Made by a program: the position numbers and the translations under genes. Shown in pieces: positions 38,376 to 46,596 of a stretch of DNA of 64,000 bases. A model generated the notes under the pieces. That model had not been told where the DNA came from, searched no databases, and was given only the letters and a program-made list of their open reading frames with translations. The first letter of the stretch is position 1; each line of letters begins with the position of its first letter. Source of the DNA: Vibrio coralliilyticus (lineage in GTDB: Bacteria; Pseudomonadota; Gammaproteobacteria; Enterobacterales; Vibrionaceae); the NCBI RefSeq assembly GCF_024449095.1, contig NZ_CP024627.1, positions 2,046,001 to 2,110,000 on the forward strand, given 5' to 3'.

Positions 38376-39681
38376 TAGCCTGACGTTATTTGATTATTTC
38401 AGGGGAATGCTCTTACACAACCAAGAGCTGTGGTTTTTGCTTTTTCCCCTGATGATCATCATTGAACTCCCGCTTTATCTGCTAGTTCTCACTGGCATTT
38501 TTCGTTGGGCGTACCGTGCGCAAGTAAAGGAACCGCAACACTTTCCTGCCATTAGCTTTGTCATCACATGCTACGGAGAAGGGGAAGCCATCGGTATTAC
38601 GATTGATACGCTCGTTGAGCAAATATACCCGGGTTCTATTGAGATCCTTGCCGTGGTTGATGGCGCAGTACAAAACCAAGCCACATATCAAGCCGCCGTT
38701 GAAGGCGTCAAACGCCATGCCCAAGTGAAGAATAGAAAAGTGCGTGTTATTCCCAAATGGCAGCGAGGAGGAAGAGTTTCTACCTTGAATGCGGGATTAT
38801 CTATTGCCTCCGGTGACATAGTGATCAATGTTGACGGCGATACCTCTTTTGATAACGATATGGCCTGCAAAATGATGACATCATTTTCTTCAGCAGATGT
38901 CATTGCCAGTGGTGGTGCTTTACGAGTGAGGAATCACAGCCAGAATATCCTGACTAAAATGCAGTCTCTGGAGTACATGCTTTCGATGCAAGCGGGGAAA
39001 ACCGGCATGGCTAATTGGGGTGTCCTCAACAATATTTCAGGTGCCTTTGGCGCGTTCAGAAAGAGTACTCTCAAACAGGTTGGCGGGTGGGATACTCATA
39101 CTGCGGAAGACTTAGATTTAACCATGCGCCTCAAACAATATAAGCGCCGATACCCAACGAACAAGCTCGCCTTCGCCACACATGCTATTGGCCATACTGA
39201 CGTACCAGACACCTTAAAGGGTTTGGCATTGCAAAGACTACGTTGGGATGGTGATTTGTTGTTCCTTTTTCTTCGTAAGCACAAAGATGGCTTGTCCCCT
39301 TCTCTGCTGGGGTGGGGAAACTTCATCTTTACCATCACATACGGGGTAATTCAGAACGTACTATTACCACTTTTGGTTGTTTTCTTCACTTTGTTTATTT
39401 TTTACAGCTACCCCACCCCCTTCGTTTTAGCACTTACGCTCATGTTGTATTGTGTTTATCTTTTCTTATCACTTGTCATTTTTATTGTGTATGTGGGCTT
39501 AGTGTCTGAGCGAAAAAAACAAGATATAAAAGAGATGAAATGGCTCCCTCTTTACCCGATTTACCAGTTTTTCATGCGGCTCATAACCGCTTTTTCAATG
39601 GTGAATGAGGTTGTCAGAAGAAGTCATGAAGAATCAAGTATGGCGCCTTGGTGGGTACTAAAGAAAGGTAAGAGATTTTAA
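38365..39681 (+). CDS. Processive GT2 glycosyltransferase (membrane)
   Basis: 438-residue inner-membrane glycosyltransferase of the cellulose/hyaluronan/poly-GlcNAc synthase type. One N-terminal helix (about 18-48), a cytoplasmic GT-A domain with VVDGA, the DxD-type VDGDTSFD, the catalytic AEDLDLTMRL and the processivity motif LQRLRW, then about three to four C-terminal helices (about 310-405). It should polymerise a sugar from a nucleotide donor and thread it across the membrane. It overlaps the TackOD1 gene by 11 bases and is followed after one base by the HlyD-like gene. No PilZ domain, deacetylase or BcsB-like partner is present nearby, so the polymer cannot be named. Confidence 0.88.
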   Translation: MLSDSLTLFDYFRGMLLHNQELWFLLFPLMIIIELPLYLLVLTGIFRWAYRAQVKEPQHFPAISFVITCYGEGEAIGITIDTLVEQIYPGSIEILAVVDGAVQNQATYQAAVEGVKRHAQVKNRKVRVIPKWQRGGRVSTLNAGLSIASGDIVINVDGDTSFDNDMACKMMTSFSSADVIASGGALRVRNHSQNILTKMQSLEYMLSMQAGKTGMANWGVLNNISGAFGAFRKSTLKQVGGWDTHTAEDLDLTMRLKQYKRRYPTNKLAFATHAIGHTDVPDTLKGLALQRLRWDGDLLFLFLRKHKDGLSPSLLGWGNFIFTITYGVIQNVLLPLLVVFFTLFIFYSYPTPFVLALTLMLYCVYLFLSLVIFIVYVGLVSERKKQDIKEMKWLPLYPIYQFFMRLITAFSMVNEVVRRSHEESSMAPWWVLKKGKRF

Positions 39682-39682
39682 T

Positions 39683-40720
39683 ATGAAAGTGAATTTTCAT
39701 TTAGATAAAAAGAATAACCCACAATCTGAAGGTGGCGTTAAAGTTGTCTATGGTCAGGCAAAGCGTGGCGGTTATCGCCTACGTTGGTACCTGATTCTAG
39801 CCATCGTCATTAGCCCATTAATAGCGATGGCTTACTACCTGTTTAAAACACAAGTATTGGTTACGGCACCAGCCATCATTACCTCACATCCAGTGACAAT
39901 TAACGCCACTCACCCAGGTGTTGTCGGCCCAATACCATCGGATGTAGGAAAAACAGTGTCCCACGAGCAAACCTTGTTACTACTGAGTGATCCTGCTTTA
40001 GATCAAGAGCTAAACTTCATTAAGAGTGAGCTTTTAAAACTACCGACTGGTCAAGATTTCAACATTGAAGCCTTATATGCTGAGGCAATCAACCACACAA
40101 AGCGTAACCTTGATAAAGTTCAGGAAATCCAGCAAAACTACGATACGTACCGTTCACAAGGCCAAGTGTCTGAGGTCGACTATGCCTCAATGGTCAACAT
40201 CACTAACGCTCTTAACACTCAATTAAGCAGTCAAAAAATTGCTTACGCTGAGTCAAAACGTGCCGACACTGAAACCAAACTGGCAGGCCCCATCGCCACC
40301 GAATACCGCTCTCTGATGAAAGCGTTTATCGTCAAGCGTTCAACTCAAGAAAGCTTAACCATTAAGGCCCCATTTGCAGGAAGGGTTATTGACATTCATG
40401 TCCTTGAAGGAGAGCGCGTTTTCGAAAACACGCCTCTTATTACGATCGCAAAAAATGCAACGCCCGAGATCACCGCATTTCTCGATCCAAAATATTTGCG
40501 CTTCAGTACCATTGGCACTCATGCCAAAGTGAAATATCCAGATGGAGAAACCTACACAGCGACAGTATCAAGCCAAGTTGAAGTTGTGAACAAGTTACCG
40601 CAAGAGCTACAAAGCCCTTTTGAAGGACAACCAGCCTACCTAAAAGTCAATTTGAGCTTCGATCAGCCTATCCCTGAAGAACGTTGGATTGAAGGTGTGA
40701 GTGTAGAAGTATCCTTTTAG
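39683..40720 (+). CDS. HlyD-type periplasmic adaptor in polysaccharide operon
   Basis: 345-residue membrane-fusion protein. A cytoplasmic N-terminus of about 35 residues precedes one helix (LRWYLILAIVISPLIAMAYYLF), then lipoyl halves (NATHPGVVGPIPSDVGKTV... and IKAPFAGRVIDIHVLEGERVFENTPLITI) flanking a coiled coil (about 105-215) and a barrel-like C-terminus. It resembles adaptors that sit beside polysaccharide synthases such as Alg44-like proteins, but has no PilZ domain. It starts one base after the glycosyltransferase stop, so the polymer presumably passes this adaptor in the periplasm. The outer-membrane exit is not encoded here. Confidence 0.82.
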   Translation: MKVNFHLDKKNNPQSEGGVKVVYGQAKRGGYRLRWYLILAIVISPLIAMAYYLFKTQVLVTAPAIITSHPVTINATHPGVVGPIPSDVGKTVSHEQTLLLLSDPALDQELNFIKSELLKLPTGQDFNIEALYAEAINHTKRNLDKVQEIQQNYDTYRSQGQVSEVDYASMVNITNALNTQLSSQKIAYAESKRADTETKLAGPIATEYRSLMKAFIVKRSTQESLTIKAPFAGRVIDIHVLEGERVFENTPLITIAKNATPEITAFLDPKYLRFSTIGTHAKVKYPDGETYTATVSSQVEVVNKLPQELQSPFEGQPAYLKVNLSFDQPIPEERWIEGVSVEVSF

Positions 40721-41079
40721 CAAACAGGCTTGAGACTTTTCCCCTCAAGCCTTGAATATTCACATTGAGCGCTTACTTACCAAATCCCTGACCATCCTGT
40801 TAGCACAGCACTTCTATTGATTAGTAACAAGTGACTTCACTACAGAAATACATCGACGTTATTAACAAGAATAATCCAACCGGATACCATCAAAATATCG
40901 TTCACGCAAAAAAAACCAACAACATAATTTCATCCATTTTGTGAGACATACAGCCAAGAACCATCGATTTGGTGAATTAGAAGTGCGGAAAATTCACTAT
41001 AACTATGAATTTAGTGAGATTGATGTGCGCTTTATTTTATATCATTGATCAATATTTGTTTAATGACTCAAGGTGCATC
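40721..41079. other. Intergenic region before the effector island
   Basis: 359 bases. At 40726-40752 a nine-base stem (AGGCTTGAG/CTCAAGCCT, nine-base loop) follows the HlyD-type gene but lacks a T-run, so termination there is uncertain. The rest is A+T-rich and should hold the promoter for the PAAR gene. An ATG at 41005 is in frame with the PAAR gene but would add 25 residues before its conserved start. Confidence 0.5.
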
Positions 41080-42606
41080 ATGGGTGTAACAGTTTGTGCA
41101 AATGGACTCAGCGTAGTTCATAAGGGATCCGGCGGTGAAGCCAATGCCACATTGCCCGACGTTTGTCTGACCACAATCGGTAATGCCGTTGTACCTATCC
41201 CATATGGTAATAATGCAAAATCCGCTGATCTAGCAGATGGAACGACCACCGTATCCATGGATGGCGGCAATAGTATTGCGATTAAAGGCAGTAAATTCGC
41301 AGCAAGTACCGGTGATGCGGGGGGCGATAAGAAAGGTGTCGCGTCAGGCACTATAGAAGCTGAAGCCGAGTTCATCTCTGCCTCTCCAACCGTTTCAATG
41401 GAAGGAAAAGGTGTTTGTCGTTTGTCAGACCAAATGACAATGAACAAAGCCAACACTATGTGTCTTGGCGGTGCTCAAAATCCTTCTGTCACTGTCACAG
41501 AAGAAGCTGAAGGGACTTATACTGTTGATCTATTCCTTTCTTATTCAGATGGTGACCCTGTTCAAGGTGCGACCTACAAGCTGACCGATCAAAAAGGCGG
41601 CGTTTTTGAAGGCACACTGGATGACAAAGGTAAGGCATCGGTAGGAGGTGTCGCACCAGGGGAATTTGTTATCGAATATGGGGAAGACTCTCGTGATTTT
41701 ACACCGAATATTCCGACAAAAACCAACCCCAACTTTAATCCAAATGCTAATGCACAACTGCTTATAGAGAAAACAAAAAAAGGTGAAGTCGGCTTTTGGG
41801 AAAATGCTTGGAAGCGTATGTCCGGTGCAGCTAGCTGGATATGGGGAGTTATCCTTGGGGACTTCAATGATGACGCCTCGGTAGAACAAATTATCGCCAA
41901 CACAGCATTAACTATGATTCCGGTCGTTGACCAAGCAGCAGATGTACGAGATCTGTCCGCTAACGTCATGACACTGCTTGATGAAGCTGAACGTGATAAG
42001 CCGGAAAACTGGCTAGCACTCTCCCTTACTCTTATCGGTTGTATCCCAACCTTCGGCAGCGCGGTTAAAGGTACCTGTAAAGTAGCCCTCAAAGGTGGTA
42101 AAGGGACATCTAAAGACACATTACTTGCGGTACTACGAGGCTTAGGGAAAGGAGACCCAGAAAAATTCCTCAGAACTCTGGACTGGATGGACTACGCCAA
42201 ACAAGCAAGCAATATTATCTCTGATGTCCTAAAACCATGTATCGAAGTAGCAACAGAGCTAGCCTCTTACGCGAATAGAATGGGAGCGGATGAGCTTGGT
42301 GCGTATTTCTTAAAGCTAGCCGACGAAGTCAAAGTGATTGATAAAATGGTGCCAGATAAGCTGAAAGATGCAATGGGCGAATTTGATCAACTTTTTGCAC
42401 GAATCTTAGGTAAGAGTGAAAGAGCTTATCCAGCAAAAGTGAAGCATGATACTGGTAAGTCTTCTCAATCGGGAAAAAGCCGCGATAAAGCGAACGAAGA
42501 AAAAGACAAAGATAGCCCTAGATGTAAAATCTGCAAAAGGCCCGCAGGAAAAGGGGAAAGGCAATGTTCTGATGCGCTTAGAAGCAGAGGGAAAGCTAAA
42601 TCATGA
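41080..42606 (+). CDS. PAAR-like DUF4150 effector carrier protein
   Basis: 508-residue protein. Residues about 1-125 form a PAAR-like DUF4150 domain (MGVTVCANGLSVVHKGSGG..., LPDVCLTTIGNAVVPIPYGNNAKSADL), which caps the VgrG spike of type VI secretion systems. A transthyretin/Ig-like insert follows (about 140-205), then a helical region with GCIPTFGSAVKGTCKV, a pattern I associate with pre-toxin segments. The C-terminus is Lys-rich with a CKICKRPAGKGERQC cysteine cluster. The ATG at 41080-41082 has AAGGTG upstream and starts the conserved domain. The stop overlaps the nuclease ATG (ATGA), implying coupled translation. No T6SS structural genes are in the window, so this is an orphan effector module. 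Confidence 0.82.
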   Translation: MGVTVCANGLSVVHKGSGGEANATLPDVCLTTIGNAVVPIPYGNNAKSADLADGTTTVSMDGGNSIAIKGSKFAASTGDAGGDKKGVASGTIEAEAEFISASPTVSMEGKGVCRLSDQMTMNKANTMCLGGAQNPSVTVTEEAEGTYTVDLFLSYSDGDPVQGATYKLTDQKGGVFEGTLDDKGKASVGGVAPGEFVIEYGEDSRDFTPNIPTKTNPNFNPNANAQLLIEKTKKGEVGFWENAWKRMSGAASWIWGVILGDFNDDASVEQIIANTALTMIPVVDQAADVRDLSANVMTLLDEAERDKPENWLALSLTLIGCIPTFGSAVKGTCKVALKGGKGTSKDTLLAVLRGLGKGDPEKFLRTLDWMDYAKQASNIISDVLKPCIEVATELASYANRMGADELGAYFLKLADEVKVIDKMVPDKLKDAMGEFDQLFARILGKSERAYPAKVKHDTGKSSQSGKSRDKANEEKDKDSPRCKICKRPAGKGERQCSDALRSRGKAKS

Positions 42607-43490
42607 CGAGTACAAACGAAAACAACAAATGTTCAGTTAAAGAGTTCGAAGGTGACGTAGTCCGACAGTCAGACTCATATAAACTAGCGAGCGCTGAACT
42701 TCGTTCTTCACACCCTCTAAACTTAAAATCCGGTACACTTGATGCTCATCATATTATTAGCGATATGGTTGTAGGCAGTCTAGCAAGTTTTCGAACTTTA
42801 CAAATGCAAAGGAAAGGTTGGTCCATGAATCATGGGAGTAACCTAGTTTTACTTTCCTCAGATGAAGAAATATGTTGCTATTATGAGACCCCACAACATT
42901 CTTCAGGCCATACTGACCCCAATATAGAGGGTTCTTTTTATAGTTCAAAAGCTAAAATGTCTGCCGAATCAGCTAAAGTAAAAGATAAGAGCCTAAAGAA
43001 ATCGATTGACTCAACTACTGGGTATCATAAAGTGGTTGCAATTAAGCTTGCTTTAACATTAAAAAACTTAGATTGTGACACAGACTTTAAAATCTATGTT
43101 AAGGAAATAGATAAAGTATCTAATAAGATCTTAAAATATATATCTAAGTTTAAACTTTTGCTAAAGTCAGATGGAGTTAGATTCAAAGAAAACAATACAG
43201 GTTGTGGCATGTGTGTATCAAGAGATAGCCACTATAGCTCAAAAGAGTTTGTTTTTTATAATAGGAAGTTAGATAAAGAAGAGACTCAGTATTATAAAGA
43301 AAAAAATAATGGTTCTATAGTAGAAAATACTACATACGAAAAGAATGACAAAGAGTATTTTGCCTCTTCAAATAAAAACTCTGTTTATGAAAACATTTAT
43401 AAAGAAGTAAAAAATAAATCTGAAGTTAAAATTATTATTTTTGACTCAAAAAAAGGTCGTCTCAGAAACGTTAAGGAGCTAGGTAAATGA
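42603..43490 (+). CDS. AHH-type nuclease toxin (putative T6SS effector)
   Basis: 295-residue protein with a probable AHH (HNH/endonuclease VII superfamily) active site: LDAHHIIS (His49, His50), then NLVLL (Asn80) and HSSGH (His99, His103), spaced as in AHH nucleases that degrade DNA or RNA. The remaining 170 residues are Lys/Asn-rich, very low in G+C, and unrecognised. It begins within the stop of the PAAR gene and ends within the start of an Imm11-like gene (both ATGA overlaps). AHH toxins are normally the C-terminal part of one polypeptide; here the domain is on its own reading frame, either delivered as a separate cargo or separated by frameshift. Nuclease call is motif-based. Confidence 0.65.
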   Translation: MTSTNENNKCSVKEFEGDVVRQSDSYKLASAELRSSHPLNLKSGTLDAHHIISDMVVGSLASFRTLQMQRKGWSMNHGSNLVLLSSDEEICCYYETPQHSSGHTDPNIEGSFYSSKAKMSAESAKVKDKSLKKSIDSTTGYHKVVAIKLALTLKNLDCDTDFKIYVKEIDKVSNKILKYISKFKLLLKSDGVRFKENNTGCGMCVSRDSHYSSKEFVFYNRKLDKEETQYYKEKNNGSIVENTTYEKNDKEYFASSNKNSVYENIYKEVKNKSEVKIIIFDSKKGRLRNVKELGK

Positions 43491-44095
43491 TAAAAACTGA
43501 AATGCTAGCGACATTTAGTGAGAACTTATTGTCAAACGACATTATAGCTAAGCCAGATGATGCAAGAGAATATCTTTATTCAAATAATTCATATATTCCT
43601 GTATCAGCCTTAAGTCCAATCATTTGGCTAGCAGGTGACCATGATCTAGATGAAATTCCCGATATTATTGACAAGGGTGACAGGATGGTATCCGAGTTGA
43701 TAATGAAAGCTATCATGTCTTGGGATCCCTATGGGATAATTTTTATGCCAGCAGCGCTAAAATCTGAAGATAAAAAATATTCAAATAGATATATTATGGC
43801 CACAAACAACATAATCGATGTAATGAATGAGGAGGAAAGCCATACTTATATAGAAGATAACTCTGATTATGGACTTCCTCCTGAGTTAATTGTTGACGAG
43901 CTTTTTATTTGTGAGAATAAATATAATTTAATCCCTGAACACAAGAAGCACATATTTAGAGTAAAAGGTTCTGATGATACTATTTTCTTCTCTGCGGAAT
44001 TAGTTAATCATGTATGGGATATTGCAGAGAAAAATGGAGCTATAGGCCTTGTGCAAGAACCGTTTAACTTTGATGAAGAAGCCCCGGTGTTTTAA
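43487..44095 (+). CDS. Imm11-like (DUF1629) immunity protein, copy 1
   Basis: 202-residue acidic cytoplasmic protein. The phrases SWDPYGIIFMPAAL, ATNNIIDVMNEEES and HIFRVKGSDDTIFFSAELVNHVWDIAEKNG fit the Imm11/DUF1629 immunity family. It overlaps the nuclease gene by four bases, the typical place and coupling for the cognate immunity protein. A homologue of 190 residues lies 660 bases downstream. Low G+C, like the nuclease. Expected role: bind and neutralise the AHH nuclease in the producer and its kin. Confidence 0.65.
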   Translation: MIKTEMLATFSENLLSNDIIAKPDDAREYLYSNNSYIPVSALSPIIWLAGDHDLDEIPDIIDKGDRMVSELIMKAIMSWDPYGIIFMPAALKSEDKKYSNRYIMATNNIIDVMNEEESHTYIEDNSDYGLPPELIVDELFICENKYNLIPEHKKHIFRVKGSDDTIFFSAELVNHVWDIAEKNGAIGLVQEPFNFDEEAPVF

Positions 44096-44096
44096 A

Positions 44097-44588
44097 ATGC
44101 ATAACGAATATCAAATACTATCTACTCAAAACTTCAAGAACTTTCCGCTCAAAGCAACTCCAGCACCTATAGTTCCAGTAGAACCTGATTTGCTGTTGGA
44201 GATGACCTTTTCACCAAAGCTGTTTATTATCAGCGATATTGCCTCAAAAGTAGAGCAACTAGTGCAGCATGGAGTTGAATGGTTAGATGCTCGTGTTGAC
44301 TGTTCTCCAAGCCAACCTTCAGATGACCAGATAAAGGTTTATGAAGATTATCGAATGCCGTATATCCATCAAACTTATAGACTGACGGACAAAGAAAAAC
44401 AATATGGTAAACTGAACTGGCTAGACGTTAATTCGACAGATTTTGACTTCTCTAGACTTGAACACATCCCTCTAGAGGAACGTTTGATATTTAAACTCGA
44501 AGAAGATTTTGGGTTAATTTTCATCCACCAAAGTGTGATCGATTTGCTGAAGAAACATGTCCAAGACGTTTGGGTTAGAGATGTTTAG
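44097..44588 (+). CDS. Immunity-like 163-residue protein, copy 1
   Basis: 163-residue acidic protein starting one base after the preceding stop. The ATG at 44097-44099 is preferred over one 48 bases upstream because it matches the start of copy 2. No firm family; LIFKLEEDFGLIFIHQSVIDLLKK resembles the C-terminal block of Imm11-like proteins. From residue about 24 onward it differs from copy 2 by only two residues, while the first 23 residues are diverged. Probably a second immunity or helper protein working with the upstream Imm11-like protein; that is inferred from the paired layout. Confidence 0.6.
   Translation: MHNEYQILSTQNFKNFPLKATPAPIVPVEPDLLLEMTFSPKLFIISDIASKVEQLVQHGVEWLDARVDCSPSQPSDDQIKVYEDYRMPYIHQTYRLTDKEKQYGKLNWLDVNSTDFDFSRLEHIPLEERLIFKLEEDFGLIFIHQSVIDLLKKHVQDVWVRDV
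44164..44587 (+). repeat. Direct repeat, copy 1
   Basis: 424 bases repeated at 45403-45826 (offset 1239) with about 14 differences by eye count, roughly 97 percent identity. The flanks, including the paired Imm11-like genes, are far more diverged. Confidence 0.85.
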
Positions 44589-44753
44589 TGACTAAAGGGG
44601 AGCACTATGTAGGTGCATCCTTTTCTATCGTATATTGGAAAGCACCACTACTTTGGTAGAACGAGTATATAGCTTTCAAACTCATCACCTTTAAATTGAT
44701 AACAAGATTTAAGAAAGGCCTCCAAATCAGTCTAAAACCGATAAACTTAAACT

Positions 44754-45326
44754 ATGAAATTCTCGATTATTAGCGAAAATTACCAAGTTTCTAGTACAAG
44801 TTTTACATGTGTAGACAACAGTGAACCTCTTTACAGTAAAGCAGATTACGAACCAACAAGTTCAGCAGACCCTATTGTTTGGGAGGCTACTGATGGCTCA
44901 ATAAAAGGTGTGGGAAGCATAGCAGACAACGGCGACCTTTGCGTAAGTAAGGAATTTGCCGAGCTAGTTATGAGCTTTGACCCTTTTGGAATTGAATGCT
45001 ATCCCGCAGAGCTTAGATTGCTGGATGCGGTGCTTAAGAATAGATATTTATTGGCTTTGAATAATGTCATTGATGTCCTTGATGAATCTAAATCAAGGAC
45101 TAGAAAATCCCCCAAAAGAAATAAAATACTAATTATGGATCTCTATTTGTCTGAGGAAAAGCTACTTAATACTCCATTTCATAAGAGAGTATTGTTCAGA
45201 GTAAAAGGTGCAGAAACAGCGACGATATTCTGTGAAGAAATTTATGATCTTGCGAGAAAAAATTCACTATTTGAAGACTTAAGAATGTTCAAGTTAGACT
45301 GTGACCAAGAAGTACCAAAGTACTAG
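44754..45326 (+). CDS. Imm11-like (DUF1629) immunity protein, copy 2
   Basis: 190-residue homologue of the 202-residue protein upstream: SFDPFGIECYPAEL, ALNNVIDVLDESKS and RVLFRVKGAETATIFCEEIYDLARKN align with its counterparts, though overall identity is low. It opens a second immunity pair after a 165-base gap that probably has its own promoter. Divergence from copy 1 suggests it protects against a different nuclease variant, a common arrangement in polymorphic toxin loci. Confidence 0.62.
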   Translation: MKFSIISENYQVSSTSFTCVDNSEPLYSKADYEPTSSADPIVWEATDGSIKGVGSIADNGDLCVSKEFAELVMSFDPFGIECYPAELRLLDAVLKNRYLLALNNVIDVLDESKSRTRKSPKRNKILIMDLYLSEEKLLNTPFHKRVLFRVKGAETATIFCEEIYDLARKNSLFEDLRMFKLDCDQEVPKY

Positions 45327-45335
45327 AGAATTGAT

Positions 45336-45827
45336 ATGAAAGAACAATACGTGATCCTCACTAAGCAAAGATTAGATAACTTTCCTTTTCAGCAAACCCC
45401 GATGCCTATAGTTCCAGTAGAGCCTGACTTGCTGTTGGAGATGACCTTTTCACCAAAGCTGTTTATTATCAGTGATATTGCTTCAAAAGTAGAGCAACTA
45501 GTGCAACATGGTGTGGATTGGTTAGATGCTCGTGTTGACTGTTCTCCAAGCCAACCTTCAGATGATCAAATAAAGGTTTATGAAGACTATCGAATGCCTT
45601 ATATCCATCAAACTTATAGACTGACGGACAAAGAAAAACAATATGGTAAACTGAACTGGCTAGACGTTAATTCGACAGATTTTGACTTCTCTAGACTTGA
45701 ACATATCCCTCTAGAGGAACGTTTGATATTTAAACTCGAAGAAGATTTTGGGTTAATTTTCATCCACCAAAGTGTGATCGATTTGCTGAAGAAACATGTC
45801 AAAGACGTTTGGGTTAGAGATGTTTGA
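45336..45827 (+). CDS. Immunity-like 163-residue protein, copy 2
   Basis: 163-residue protein nearly identical to the one at 44097-44588 after the first 23 residues (differences VEWL/VDWL and HVQD/HVKD). It starts nine bases after the copy-2 Imm11-like gene, preserving the pair order. Family otherwise unrecognised. The near-identity beside diverged neighbours points to recent gene conversion or a shared, selected function. Confidence 0.6.
   Translation: MKEQYVILTKQRLDNFPFQQTPMPIVPVEPDLLLEMTFSPKLFIISDIASKVEQLVQHGVDWLDARVDCSPSQPSDDQIKVYEDYRMPYIHQTYRLTDKEKQYGKLNWLDVNSTDFDFSRLEHIPLEERLIFKLEEDFGLIFIHQSVIDLLKKHVKDVWVRDV
45403..45826 (+). repeat. Direct repeat, copy 2
   Basis: Partner of the repeat at 44164-44587. 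Most differences are silent third-position changes, with only two amino-acid changes in about 140 codons. Confidence 0.85.
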
Positions 45828-45833
45828 TTAAAA

Positions 45834-46278
45834 AGCACCCATACGCATCCATCGATGAACGCTATACAGAGCGAGGAATGTCTGATTTTCTAAAAATTGG
45901 TGTGGGTATGCTAGCAAGCAAAAAATCCAACAAATATTTTTTGCTCGCGGCTTTACAGGCATTCACTTTACACCGGTTGAAGTAGAAAATAATGGCCTGC
46001 ATGAGAGTTATTCGTTTATGAATGTTACAGCTCATTATGACTTTCTAGATCCTACCGCATCTGAAGCTAGCCGATTTAATCGAAAGTTAGGCGTATATAG
46101 GAACGTTTACGAAGAGCTTATTGACCAAGAAAAGTTTAAATCTACTAATGTAGATCACGACTGTTTTACCTTATATAACTATAAAACTCCTTACTATGTA
46201 AATGAAAAGGTTAAAAACGCTTTAGAGAATAGAATTACAACAGCTAGAAGAAAGTATCAAAGATTCGGATTACTGTAG
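45834..46278 (+). pseudogene. Frameshifted, truncated Imm11-family gene
   Basis: A degraded homologue of the intact 185-residue Imm11 gene at 46597-47154. In one frame it reads ERGMSDFLKIGVGMLASKKS; a one-base loss in the T6 run at 45937-45942 moves the homology to the next frame, which continues FARGFTGIHFTPVEVENNGL and on to NYKTPYYVNEKVKNALE. The first 40 or so residues are missing, as it begins directly after the preceding gene. An ATG at 46018 opens the second half only, so any product would be a fragment. It is the scar of an older immunity cassette. Confidence 0.75.
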
Positions 46279-46354
46279 CCACTCTGGCTTTAAATCATCA
46301 AAAGAGATACAAGATGAAATGAAGGAACTTAGCCAATACATTTAAGAATTAATC

Positions 46355-46594
46355 ATGAATTTTGATAGAAAAGGGGCATTAAATAACACATTCCATGACA
46401 TCTATAACTCGGGAAATAAAGGGTGTTGTAATCAGCTAAACCATTCTAATATAGAAACTGACTCAGCGGCTTGTCGTCATCGTACAGCATCTAAGCTAGA
46501 TATAAATAATCATCATGACTTCAGAACAACGAAAGGCGGTCAGCCTCTGCGAACCCCTTATTTAGGCAAACGAATTTCGAAGCTAGGATATTAA
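46355..46594 (+). CDS. Small orphan ORF, possible toxin remnant
   Basis: 79 codons (MNFDRKGALNN...GKRISKLGY) ending two bases before the intact Imm11 gene. Rich in Asn, His and Cys; no family recognised. Just upstream, 46262-46344 is open in another frame (CSHSGFKSSKEIQDEMKELSQYI then stop). Short displaced toxin C-termini next to immunity genes are common in such islands, which is the best reading here, but it is inference and the ORF may not be expressed. Confidence 0.3.
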   Translation: MNFDRKGALNNTFHDIYNSGNKGCCNQLNHSNIETDSAACRHRTASKLDINNHHDFRTTKGGQPLRTPYLGKRISKLGY

Positions 46595-46596
46595 AA

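Noticed and set aside
41118..41456. Reverse ORF across the PAAR-like domain
   Set aside because: It is opposite the conserved DUF4150 domain and has no family features.
42490..42610. Programmed -1 ribosomal frameshift joining carrier and nuclease
   Set aside because: The A-runs are not in proper slippery phase, and the nuclease frame has a stop at 42570-42572 before its ATG, so simple -1 slippage cannot make a fusion.
46018..46278. Independent 86-codon gene
   Set aside because: It is the second half of a frameshifted Imm11 homologue and lacks its own ribosome site.
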